Source: Rehmannia glutinosa (Eukaryota > Streptophyta > Magnoliopsida > Lamiales > Orobanchaceae). Taken from it: a stretch of 64,000 nt of DNA. The DNA lies in NCBI GenBank assembly GCA_016081115.2, contig CM071935.1:20626653-20690652 (forward strand), read 5' to 3'. The notes under the pieces were generated by a model. It was not told the DNA's origin and searched no databases. It saw nothing but the letters and a program-made list of their open reading frames with translations. Within the stretch, counting starts at the first letter, position 1; each line of letters starts with the position of its first letter. Below are positions 53,832-64,000 of the stretch, one piece after another. The position numbers were made by a program, and so were the translations under genes.

Positions 53832-55480
53832 ATACTGTTGACAGTCCCGGTCAACGCTTTATAAACAAGACGAAACACAAATGGGAGTAATGAAGGGCAA
53901 TCAAGAACAACACATCAAAATTCATGCCATTTATCCACAGACGTCAAGCAATAAATCAACCAAGCCACGAACATCTAACATAGAACACATGTCAATTAAA
54001 ACCACGGCAAATGCTTCGAATCACGACTCTCACAGATCAAGTGTATACTCTCCTCTCAGGTGTATAAGGGACGTGTTTACGCTCAAATCATATCAATGTT
54101 GAAGAATTACCATAAGCTTGCAAATCGTCTCACATCTTCGCCACTCGAATGTATGCAATTCATAAATCAAAAAGGACTTTTTCTTTTGGTTGTAATAAAG
54201 GCTCTTGGTTAGGGTAGGGAAATATGGAAAAACTAACTCAAACTCAAGCGTATAGACTGGTAAGCACATCTTTCATTCAATCAATTATTTTCATTCAAAC
54301 CCAATATGCTACCCCAATCACCTCTCATTCTTATCAACTTTTCGTATTTCTTTTCTTCCCTTTTTTCTTTCTTTTATAGACTCCACTTTCTTTTGCCTCA
54401 CATCACAAATCCCAGCCTACAAGTTCATTCAAAGCCAACTCACTTATGAAGTCAATTTTTTTTCCGACTCTTTTATGAGTATTCATCCTTTCTTTTCCTC
54501 ATTTTCTTTTTTCTTTGATTCCCATCAACCAACACTTGCACAATTATCTAAATTCTCGACATCCTTCCATTCAACCTTATTCAATCCCCTTACTCAATGT
54601 TATACGCTCAAGTCTAAAGTAACAGATATATCAAGTTAAGGCTTGAAATGTGGCTATCAAAAATTAGGCAACAGGCTCAAATTGGCTAACTAGGGAAATT
54701 CAATGTCATTAGGTAGGCAAAAGGCTTGAAAGGCTTAACAAAAATGGCCTTAAATTATTTTCACAAATCGCATACAACATGTGGCTTTGACAGAGATACT
54801 AGAGCAAGTTCTAGAATTCAAATCAACATGAATGACACACTCAATCAACAAACAAGACTACATAATATGAAAGCAGTAAAGGCTCAAATCTCACAGGCTT
54901 GCAAGTGCGTAATTCAAAGCATAACAATCATGTTCTCAATATTCGCATGCTCCATATCATCTATTCTCAACACGATCAACGCACACTCAACACCCAATTC
55001 AAAATAACACAAAATTGTTTCAAAGATGCTCCCAAGGTCACAATAAACACCACAAAACGGTCAACTCACTCCCTAAAGACCTAATAAAGCAATAAACGTG
55101 CTAAAACTGAAAACATGCGTCTAATGCAATGCAACCTACATGATCTAAATGCAACTATATTAATGCAAAATATTCTTTTCTTCCTTTTTTTCGCCACTCC
55201 CTTCAAATCAAAATAACTATCTCTCCCCCAAACTTGAATGGAATTGTATCGCACAAAAGAGAAGATAGTATTTCAAAGAAAAGTGTGGAATGGACCTGAC
55301 TCACTGCGAGGGTGGCGGCGGAAAGTGGCCCTGAGAGATGTGCCACATATGTATCTGATGCATCATTTGCATCATCTCCATGTCCCTATGTTCCTGCGCC
55401 ATGTGCCTTTGCTCTTGTTCCGTCCTAAAAGTACGGAACTCATCCTGGTGCTGCCGGAAGTCATCCCGGTGCTGCTACAT
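53832..55480. other. Athila 3' untranslated region
   Basis: Between the ORF-1 gene and the polypurine tract. It is AC-rich on the plus strand with many short ORFs on both strands that I do not support. Position matches the long 3' untranslated zone of Athila elements. Confidence 0.45.
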
Positions 55481-56700
55481 GCTCTCCTCAAGAGCAAATA
55501 ATTTGTCATGGTAATCTGGCCCCCCGCGCTCCTCACCCTAGTGAGAGCTCTCAGGTATGTCGGGCACCCCTTGGCGGAACCCTTGCTCGAAACCCTTTTC
55601 CTGTCTGTCATACTCCATCGCCTCAACCACCAACTCATCCATATCAGGCAACCTGGCGACCCTTCGCCTTTTTCGCACAATCATGGCCTCCATAACTCTG
55701 GTATGTGCCTCAGAGTTCATCAACCAATTGGCCTGATCATTCATATTAGCCACAGTCGTGAGTGGCGGGTTAGGAAATGGGAAGGTTGGTCCGACCCTTT
55801 GTTGGAAGAGGCGCATGTCCTCTTCTTCTGTAATAATCTTCATTTGGCATAGGGCCGCCATGTTGATTCTCCTACTACCTTCAATTGGCTCTAAGCCTCT
55901 AAAAATCCACATTAAAATGCCGAGCAATGGGAGTGATCATCCCTCCAATCAAAATGATACCGCTTGGTTGTTTGGCCACATATTCAACATGTTCCGCAAA
56001 ATGGGCCGCCGTGTTGTAGGGGTATGGGTTAGCATACACCACAATAGATAGAGCTCCCGAACCCGCATACCCCCATTATTGTGCTTTCTGCAAAGACAAA
56101 ATGAGCCATGACCTTCCTCAATATATCTCAAAACATGATTCCGGAGTGATGATGCTTTAGCCGCTTTCGTCGTGCAATCTCGGGCGTCTCTGAACCAATA
56201 ATCGCCAAATCATACTCGCTATAGCGCCTCCGTGTTTTTGTAAGGGGCATTAGTTGGCACCCCAAAAATGTCATTAAGTTGGGCGATAGATAAGCACCTC
56301 CGCTCGTTGCCCAAAACAAAAACATACCTCAATGGGCTCGTAATTTCCTCTCCGTTCATAAATCTCAAGTATGCTAAGGAACTCAAGCATGATTTTCTTG
56401 TATGTCGGCCACCTCCCTTGCATGAAAGCGGTCCACCCAACTCTTTCAAATAACTGCCAGACATCATCATGTATCCCAAGGGTTTGGATACACTCGTCAT
56501 CGGCGTACCACATCGGTGCTATTGGTCGGGTGACCAGCTTATTCCATCGCTCCAAGTCATTGTCCTCGCAAGAACAACTCCGTAAGCCGGGGCTATCCGG
56601 ATATACTTCTTGTGGTGCGCCACGGCCCCGGGCGTCTCCCCCTATCCTGTTGGTTTCTCCGTTCGGCCATGAGTTCAAATCTGTACCTAGCAAATATATG
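55480..56700 (-). pseudogene. Athila ORF-1 (envelope-position) gene
   Basis: Frames on the minus strand give MAERRNQQDRGRR near 56685, then KLVTRPIAPMWYADDECIQTLGIHDDVWQLFERVGWTAFM, then in another frame FMNGEEITSPLRYVFVLGNERRCLSIAQLNDIFGVPTNAPY (56380-56240), and a charged C-terminal region (55927-55538, LVVEAMEYDRQEKGFEQGF). This is the pattern of the plant ATHILA ORF-1 family, located after pol in these elements. Its role is unknown; an envelope-like function has been proposed. Frameshifts lie near 56400 and 56130. Confidence 0.75.
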
Positions 56701-57630
56701 TGAGATTCCGAACATGCCAAGTATAACAAGAATAAGATGAATTCAAACCAAATAATTCATATAAGGCATAATGTCTCTTCGCTACAATTGTAATCAACAA
56801 TTAAGCTCCCAAGCCTAAATAGCAATGCAATTGCAGAGAATCATAGCCACTAACACCCTAATCATTTAAGCTCATGCAAGATTCATCATCAAATCAACCA
56901 AATATACCTCAATTCAACATGCCCACAAGGTGTTCGATAATTTGCTTCATAGAATAATTCAAGGTAATCAAAGCAATTCAATTACAACATGCTCCATATA
57001 ACAACTCTCGATGCTAATTCAACAAGAAATTCGAAGAAAGCGTGTAAAACTTACCAAAAATCCGAAGAACTTGCAAAGAGAAAGAATTGTAAACCCTAGT
57101 GTGGTTCTCCAACCAATCCTCAACCAAAGACAAAATTGAAGCAAGATTATGGTGCAATGTGGTGTGGGTGTTAGCTTTTCAGTGAAAATTGAAGTTTGGA
57201 GAGGTGGGATGAGAGCTTTTTTCGAATTAGGGCGCAAGAAAATTTTAGAAGTGAAAATCATACCTGATGCGCGACCTTCTTAATGTTTCAGCCGACAGAC
57301 GAACGAGCCGTGCACCTCGCGCATGGGCTGCCCGTGCACCATGCCGTAGCAGCTCTTCAGACCCGCATGCACGCACGGGCCGTGTGCATGGCGCACGTCC
57401 TGCCCGTGCGTGGTGCCGAACCAAAATCCAAATTTTCCAAAATTTTTTTTAAAGAAAGCAAATAAATCTTAACTAATAAAGGGAAAAATGAAAAATTATA
57501 CAACAAACCATTAGGTTGCCTCCCAACAAGCGCTAAATTTAACGTCTATAGTTTGACGCCCGTATAACTCGATCACGGTTCCCGCAAGTTGAGGCGTGCC
57601 ACCTCTTCCTTTTGATCTCTATGAAAGTAA
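56701..57630 (-). other. Spacer between Athila pol and ORF-1
   Basis: It contains a hydrophobic 80-codon open frame (57261-57019) of doubtful meaning and two GC-rich palindromic cassettes (57295-57415). No recognised domain is present. Confidence 0.4.
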
Positions 57631-57633
57631 TGT

Positions 57634-58720
57634 TTAATCCTCTGGCAATTCCCCATGAATGTCTCCCCATCCCGAGTCAACAATTCTACTATTACTGGAG
57701 GATTTAACACTTTCTTGATTATAAACGGCCTCGACCACCGAGACTTGAGTTTTTACGGGAAAAGGTTTAAGGCGTGAGTTATACAAAAGAACTTGTTCAC
57801 CCGGTAGAAACTCTCTTTTCTTAATCATCCGATCATGCCATCTCTTCATGCGCTCCTTACAAATTCGGGAATTCTCGTAGGCCTCATCTCGGAACTCTTC
57901 CATCTGATTCAAATGCAATAGCCTCTCTTCACCCGCTGCTTTGAAGTCAAAATTTAACTTCTTTACAGCCCAAAATGCCTTGTGCTCTAATTCCGCGGGT
58001 AAGTGACACGATTTTCCAAATACCAACTAATAAGGTGATGTACTCGATGGTGTCTTGAATGCAGTTCGGTATGCCCATAATGCATCATCTAACTTCATAG
58101 CCCAATCCTTGCGATTTATACTCACTGTCTTTTCTAAGATTTGCTTAATCTCACGATTGGCTACCTTTGTTTGCCCGTTTGCTTGCGGATGGTATGCTAA
58201 TGCCACTTTGTGCCTAACCCCATACTTTGCAAGTAGATTGCTCATCAATTAATTCACAAAGTGTGACCCCCCATTGCTAATCACAGCTCTCGGGGTTCCA
58301 AACCGAGTGAATAAATTTTCTTTAAAAATCGCATTACTACTTGTGCATCATTCGCCTGATGGAATCGCCTCAACCCATCGAGACACATACTCCACTGCTA
58401 GTAGAATATATTGATAGCCCGAAGAAGATGGAAAGGGACCCATGAAGTCAATCCCCCACATATCAAAAAGCTCGACTTCCATCACATTGGTCATAGGCAT
58501 CTCATGTCGTCTAGAAATGTCCCCATCCTTTGGCACCTATCACACTGCTACACATACAAATAACAATCATTATACAAAGTAGGCCAGTATAACCCACTCT
58601 GCAATACCTTTGTCGCAGTGCGTGTCGGACCGTTGTGTCCCCCAGAAGGTGAAGAATGACACTGTTGTAGAACTCCCTCCCACTCTTCTTGAGGCACACA
58701 TCTTCTGATGATCATGTCTG
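57634..58720 (-). pseudogene. Athila-type integrase, catalytic Asp changed
   Basis: The zinc finger (H..GGHNGPTRTATKVLQSGLYWPTL..) begins in the preceding frame. The core has ELFDMWGIDFMGPFPSS (58536 frame) with the first Asp. The second motif reads ISNGGSHF at about 58280-58260, where the family has ISDGGSHF, so the second catalytic Asp (codon 58273-58275) is Asn. A TAA follows. The third part (58248-58027) has HPQANGQTKVANREIKQILEKT with the Glu, and the C-terminal frame 58026-57634 continues LVFGKSCHLPAELEHKAFWAVK. It cannot be active as read. Confidence 0.85.
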
Positions 58721-59620
58721 CACACCTCTTAAAGAGTAAGGGATCATCCCACATATAAATCTTGACGTCATGGATGAACTTCTTCTTTTGATAAGAGGAT
58801 AAATCTGGAGGCATGAATCCCACTACCAAATAATTCACAAAATCTGCGTACCATGGGAATTTAGCCTGTAATAGCAAAAGCTGCTCATCGGGGAACTCCT
58901 CCTTGATTACATATGTAACCTCTTTCTCCTCCTTTTTGTACTCCAATCTGGACAAATGGTCTGCTACCACATTCTCACAACCCTTCCTATCTCTGATCTC
59001 CACATCGAATTCTTGCAACAATAGAATCCACCGAATCAGTCTCGGTTTGGCATCCTTCTTATCGAATAGATACTTAATCGCCGCATGGTCTGTGTGGACT
59101 ATCGTCTTTGTTCCAATCAAGTAAGATCGGAAATTATCGAATGCAAAAACAATTGCCAGCATTTCCTTCTCAGTGGTGGTGTAATTCTGTTGGGCACTAT
59201 CTAATGTTCTGTTTTCGTAATAAATGGCTCTGAACAACTTATACCTTTTCTGACCCAGAACCGCCCCAACTGAGAAATCTCTCGCATCGCACATCAGCTC
59301 AAAGGGTTGACTCTAATCTAGAACTACAAGAATTAGTGTTGTCACCAACGCCTTCTTCAAAATATCAAATGCCCGCAAACAATCATCGGAAAAATTGAAA
59401 GCGAAGATCTTTTTCTAATCAATGACTCAAATGTTTGGTGATTTTAGAAAAGTCACGAATGAACCTTCTATTGAATCCGTGTCGCAAGAAGCTTCGATTG
59501 CCTTCTCATTTGTTAGAGGTGGGAGTTTCTCAATTGCTACAATCTTTGCTCTGTCCACTTCTAAACCTGTAGAAGAAACTCGGTGTCCTAATACAATGCC
59601 ATCTCGTACCATAATATAGC
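58548..59620 (-). pseudogene. Athila-type RNase H and connection
   Basis: The 248-codon frame from 59294 has DARDFSVGAVLGQK (first Asp), TTTEKEMLAIVFAFDNFRSYLIGTK (Glu), IVHTDHAAIKYL (Asp) and VVADHLSRLE (Asp), the full RNase H set, then the linker to integrase. The upstream part (59612-59427) shows IVLGHRVSSTGLEVDRAKI in a shifted frame. RNase H degrades template RNA. Confidence 0.88.
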
Positions 59621-59627
59621 ACTTCTC

Positions 59628-60370
59628 TCAATTCAAAAAAAGATTAGTTTCCTCACATCTCTGTAAAACTAGAGAAAAATTATCAAGACAAAGGTGATCA
59701 AAAGAATCTCCAAATACGTAAAAATCATCCAAGAAAACCTCCATTATTTTCTCAATAAAATCATGAAATATAGCCATCATACATCGTTTGAAAAGTCGCG
59801 GTGCATTACAAAGTCCGAATGGCATTGTGTGGAATGCAAACGTACCATAGGGACATGTAAATGTCATTTTCTCTTGGTCTTCCGGTGTAATCATGATCTG
59901 GTTGTACCCAGAATAACCATCGAGAAAACAGTAATAATCAAATCCCGCCAAGCGATCTAACATCATATCAATAAAGGGGAGGGGAAAGTGATCTTTACGA
60001 GTGGCATCATTTAATTTCTATAATCAATGCATATACGCCACCCAGTAACTATCCTAGTCGCAATCAATTCATCATTTTCATTCCGTACTACAGTCATCCC
60101 CTCTTTTTTTGGTACAACTTGTACTGGACTCACCCAAGAACTATCATAAATAGCATACACAATTCCAACATCTAACCATTTTAAAACTTCTTTCCTAACA
60201 ACCTCTTGCATTATAGGGTTCAATCGTCTTTGGTTCTGCACTGAAGGTTTATAAACATCTTCCATTCAAATTTTATGCATGACAATCGATGGACTTATGT
60301 CTTTTAAATCAGATATCGACCAACCTATAGCAGACTTATGTTTCCTCAACACCCTAAGCAATTTATCAAA
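59628..60370 (-). pseudogene. Athila-type reverse transcriptase
   Basis: 60265-60011 has SVQNQRRLNPIMQEVVRKEVLKWLDVGIVYAI, SSWVSPVQVVPKK and WRICIDYRN. 59966-59628 has MMLDRLAGFDYYCFLDGYSGYNQI, FTCPYGTFAFHTMPFGLCNAP and the catalytic VFLDDFYVFGDSFD, where FLDDF is the Athila form of the YxDD motif. A stop around 60010 separates the pieces. Confidence 0.88.
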
Positions 60371-60376
60371 CTGAAC

Positions 60377-61330
60377 TTAAGTTAAAAGGGATGATACGAT
60401 TACCGGATTCGTGTTGTTCGCCCCTAGGAATGCATATTTGAGATGCTCGGGTAATGGCTTGAGTTCTGGGTTCAAATTGGGTGCTTCAGACTCACACACG
60501 GGCTGCCTGTGCTCAGACGCATAGGTTGTGCATCCTTCACTCTGTACCTGGGTCTCTTCGGCATCACACACGACCTGGTCGTGCTCAGACGCACGGGCCA
60601 TGCGTTCTTCAAGTTTTTCAGTAGTTGCTTCGGCATCGCGCACGACCTGGGCGTGCGCCCCTGTAGACTTGATTCTCGCATGTTTTTCTTCGTGTTTTCA
60701 CCTCTCGCACTTCTCGGTAGCTCCTGCATATTATCTAAAGCACAAACACAGTCATACAAGTCTTGATTATCGAAATCAAGCATTACAATTGACGTCGAAC
60801 ACGAATATGTTAAACCAAACTCTAAATCATCCTTAGACAATGTATGATCTATGTAATCATCAATGCAAGACTCAACTACGTCTATGAAAGTACAATTCTC
60901 AACACTATTATGAAATTGCATCGCCTTATAGATAGAAAATAACACATGCTCATCATTAACACGTAATGTGAGATCTCCCTTTTGCACGTCTATCAAGGTC
61001 TTCCCGGTAGCCAGGAATGGACGCCCAAGTATCAAAGGAACGTCGCGATCTTCCTCCATATCTAGCACTAAGAAATCCACAGGGAATATGAATTTATCGA
61101 CTTTTACGAGCACATCCTTGATGATTCCCTTCGGATAAGTGAGTGATCGATCTGCAAGTTGTAAAGTGACCATAGACGACTTCACCTCTCCCAATCCAAG
61201 TTTCCTGAAAATGGACAAGGGCATCAAGTTAATACTTGCTCCTAAATCACAAAGTGCTTTATTAAAGAAAACACCACCAATTGCACAAGGGATAGTGAAA
61301 CTCCCCGTATCTTTCAGTTTCTGAGGTAGT
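60377..61330 (-). pseudogene. Athila-type aspartic protease and PR-RT linker
   Basis: The reading KLKDTGSFTIPCAIGGVFFNKALCDLGASINLMPLSIF contains the active-site DLGAS (61234-61248), the Athila form of the retropepsin motif, and VPLILGRPFLATG near 61030. The 251-codon frame from 61227 continues to 60472. The linker then contains several GC-rich palindromic cassettes (60487-60665) that shift the frame before PNLNPELKPLPEHLKYAFLG, the expected approach to RT. An in-frame TGA lies at about 61337. Confidence 0.85.
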
Positions 61331-61492
61331 TTTCACTGGATTATTGCACTGCATTCTTCTATCAGATTGACTGTCTCGAAACCAGTCATCTTTCTCTTCT
61401 TCAACATAACATCCTTTAAGAATTTAGCATAATTGGGCATCTGCTCCAATGCGTCTGCAAAAGGTATGTTAATATGTAGTTTCTTAAATATA

Positions 61493-63143
61493 TCAAGGAA
61501 TTTTGTAAATTGCGCATCTAACTTTTTCTTTTGAAATCGTTGGGGAAAAGGAAGTGGGTAGTAAATTTAGAAAAATCAAAGTTAGAAAAAGATTTAAGCT
61601 TCTCAACCCCTTTTTGCTCATCAATAGGACCCTTGACTCCTTCCTCGGCCTCAACATCGCCATTTGCTTCAGTTTCTGCATCTCCCGGACTGTGAAACTC
61701 ATGTTCAGAAGGGCCCACGCTTGCCCGTGCATAGGCGCAAGGGTCGTGCATCCCTGCATATTTTCAGTGCTTTTCAGTATTTTTGGCCCCTCCTATTCCG
61801 TTCCACTCCTCAGACGAATGGCTTTACACTGCTCCTTTGGATTTACCTCAGTGTTACTCGGAAACTGACCTTTCTGATGTTGCCCACCTACAATCGTAGC
61901 TAATTGGCCAATCTGGGTTTCAAGATTTTTCATTTGGGACCCCATGGTGTTAGCCAATTGAGTGACATGATTCTCAATCTTATCCAGCTTCGCCTTATCC
62001 TTACTAAATCGGTTCCTCGTATCATTCATAAATGTGGTGAGGATGTCCTCCAAAGATGGCTTAGCCTCAGAATTAATAACACCATTTGTCACACTAAACC
62101 CCGGTGGTGGTTGCATCACATTCTTCGCGTTTGCATGGAAGAAGTTTTCATGATTCCTCAAACCCGGATGGTAATGAGTAGAGTCCGATTGTTCCTAATT
62201 GTTGAAATTCGGTTATTGACATAATTTGCTTCCTCCATGGGATCTTGAGGAACTCCCCCATTATTCGCACCTGTATTTCCTTCAGTCCCCTTTGTCAATA
62301 CAATCAATTGGTTCGTCAACGCAGTCATCTAAGCTGTCAATGCCTTAATTGGGTCCGAATCAGAGACTTCGGCTACCCTTTTCATATTTTTCCTGTCGGA
62401 GGGCCACTAAAAGCTATTCATTGCCATCTCTTCCAACAAGTTGAATGCATCTTGTGGAAATTTAGCCAGTAAAGCGCCTCCTGCTGCGGCATCCACAAAC
62501 GACCTAGTCTGTCCCATCAACCCGTTATAAAAGAAGCAAAGTTGCTTGATCCTTTGGAAACCCGTGTTGCGGAAACCTCCTCATAAATCCCGAAATCTCT
62601 CCCAGGCCTCATACAGTGGTTCGGAGTCAAACTGTCTGAACTGCATGATCTCACGCTTAAGGCTGCAGTGTCTTACTTGGTGGAAAGAATTTAAACAGGA
62701 ACTTCTGACCCAACTCGTCCCAAGTGTTCACACTCCCCTGAGTTAACGTGCCTAGCCAGTTTCTAGCCTTATCCCTTAAAGAGAAAGGGAACAGGCGCAA
62801 ATGTATAGCACATCAGTTACCCCATTCATCTTGATTGTGTTGCAAATTTGCACAAAGTTCGCAAGATGAGAGTTGGGATCCTCAGATGGAAAACCCCCAA
62901 ACTGATTCTACTGGACCATCGAAATTAGTGTTGGCTTCAGCTCGAAATTGTTCGCATTAATCGGGCAATTGGCAATTCCACCATAGTTGCGATTTGTCTG
63001 TGGGCGAAAATAATCGCGAATCGCTTGTCTTTGGCCGACCGGGACCTCTGGTATCGGTAACTCATTAATGACCTTGTTGATCTGTTGTTACCTCCGTTAT
63101 TGCCTCCGTTATTACCCTCGTTGTTATCTTCCACATCCCCCAT
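61493..63143 (-). pseudogene. Athila-type gag
   Basis: Starting at Met 63143 (MGDVEDNNEGNNGG..), the region gives, in shifting frames, ANNFELKPTLISMVQ and FGGFPSEDPNSHLANFVQICNT, TWDELGQKF..KFFPPSKT, and the C-terminal 122-codon frame 62161-61793 with HVTQLANTMGSQMKNLETQIGQLAT and FPSNTEVNPKEQCKAIRLRSG. These are the capsid-region and C-terminal signatures of Athila gag. Gag forms the virus-like particle. A palindromic cassette (61710-61750) follows. At least five stops and shifts are present. Confidence 0.8.
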
Positions 63144-63391
63144 AGTATGATCTTGCTGTTTTTCTGCCCGTTTAGTAGTTGCACTAAGTCGCCTTGCAAA
63201 AGCCTCAACCTCCGGTATGAATGGCGTTAATTATCTCTGCTTCGAGCGAGTGATCATGCAATACCTGAACCAACCAAAAGAAACAATTCAAACACAGTGA
63301 GAGTAGAATTAAACAAACAATAAAAAGAAAAAAATGTCTAAATTAAAAATAATTCTATTTATCGCAATATTAGCACTAAAAATTTAATTAG

Positions 63392-63409
63392 TCCCCGGCA
63401 ATGGCGCCA
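63392..63409 (-). other. Athila primer-binding site (tRNA-Asp type)
   Basis: The minus strand reads TGGCGCCATTGCCGGGGA, complementary to the 3' end of plant tRNA-Asp, the primer used by Athila/Tat elements (TGGCGCC-TTGCCGGGGA). It is separated from the LTR end by about six bases (AGTTTT). Confidence 0.88.
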
Positions 63410-63415
63410 AAAACT

Positions 63416-64000
63416 TTTTCGGCTTATTTTTAGCTTCACCGCAAATGTACGGTGTAGTTTATAGAATAGGGTTAGCAAAGTCGAATCCACATAGACTAAT
63501 AAATTATGGTACTAAGTATTGAGATTGTAATATTCTTATTTTTATCTAGACGATCAAAATTGGGTGATTGGTTTTGTAAAAGCAAGACAAGAATTTATCA
63601 TAAAAAGACAAAGTAAGAGTTGATTGAAAGATCAATGAGATGAATGGATTCCAGGGTTATGGTTTCAGTTAATATCCCTCTTGTTATCTGATTAATCACA
63701 ACCAAAGTTATTATTATTCTTAAAAAACTTGTTCGCCTTATTTTTAGCTTCACCACAAGTGTACGGTGTAGTTTATAGAATAGGGTTAGCAAGGTCGAGG
63801 CCACAGAGACTAATAAATTATTGTACTAAGTATTGAGATTGTATTAGTCTTATTTTTATATAGACGATCAAAATTGGGTGATTGGTTTGTAAAAGCAAGA
63901 CAATAATTTATCATAAAAATACAAAGTAAGAGTTGATTGAGAGATCAAATAGATGAATGGATTCCAGGGTTATGGTTTCAGTTAATATCCCTCTTGTTAT
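63416..64000 (-). mobile_element. 5' LTR of the Athila element with an internal tandem duplication, runs off the window
   Basis: 63416-63720 is the 3' part of the LTR (R/U5 side), broken off after 'attattattctt'. From 63730 (TGTTCGCC..) a second LTR 3' end begins and repeats the same sequence to the window edge. Between them lie bases (AAAAAAC on plus) that look like the start of the post-LTR spacer. The structure suggests unequal or illegitimate recombination between LTRs. Confidence 0.75.

Noticed and set aside
53881..55084. Several plus-strand ORFs of 60-93 codons
   Set aside because: They lie in the Athila 3' untranslated region in antisense, without known motifs or promoters.

Overview
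This is a window of plant nuclear DNA, almost certainly from a eudicot. Spliced genes with GT-AG introns, plant gene families (CYP79 cytochrome P450, malectin-like/LRR protein, villin fragment) and dense nested retroelements and DNA transposons show this. The species cannot be read from the sequence. Only three features look like host genes: the 5' end of a CYP79-like P450 (1-383, minus, cut by the window edge and frameshifted), a complete nine-exon malectin-like/LRR gene (31645-37489, plus), and a single-exon plant-specific protein gene (40417-41118, minus). The rest is mobile DNA in several nested layers.

Left arm (0.5-18.6 kb). A solo LTR of an Athila-type Ty3 element (1563-3041, target duplication TAATA) sits in an older LTR fragment. 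A villin gene fragment (about 3160-3676) abuts the terminus of a CACTA transposon (3677 onward, minus orientation). A Mutator-like element of about 10 kb (3985-13951, inverted ends of about 300 bp, near-perfect 9-bp target duplication) sits in that CACTA. Inside it lie a hAT-type MITE with a perfect 8-bp duplication (4886-5171) and a decayed endogenous pararetrovirus of the family Caulimoviridae (about 5560-13093, minus). The virus copy reads, in order: primer-binding site, two small ORFs, coat protein, movement protein, protease, reverse transcriptase, RNase H, last ORF (transactivator position), promoter with TATA box and poly(A) signal. Placing coat protein before movement protein resembles cavemovirus/solendovirus layouts. 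It carries many stops and frameshifts. The rest of the CACTA, an unrelated LTR with its primer-binding site (15597-about 16292), and a second pararetroviral leader fragment (about 17120-17560) follow.

Middle (18.6-44.5 kb). A Tekay-like chromovirus is arranged as LTR-internal-LTR-internal-LTR (18659-30489), with complementary deletions in its two internal copies. The malectin/LRR gene follows; its first intron contains decoy copies of the exon-2 splice acceptor, and later introns hold a SINE and a MITE. Downstream are a tandem array in which each unit contains a hAT transposon terminus plus its target site, the minus-strand single-exon gene, a three-layer SINE/MITE nest, and a small MULE (42425-43714, perfect 9-bp duplication) inside another DNA element.

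Right arm (44.5-64 kb). A Tat-type Ty3 element on the minus strand (3' LTR 44532-44998, pol 49205-52378) carries an antisense gene (45639-47918, plus) with its own TATA box and introns, and a palindrome-rich tandem array between the two. Its protease region is interrupted by an Athila-type Ty3 element (3' LTR 52379-53818, internal region to about 63415, 5' LTR running off the window) that carries gag, protease, RT/RNase H/integrase and an ORF-1 (envelope-position) gene. Both are inactive by stops, frameshifts and, in Athila, a changed integrase catalytic residue. Short GC-rich palindromic cassettes recur through the Athila element and its solo LTR.
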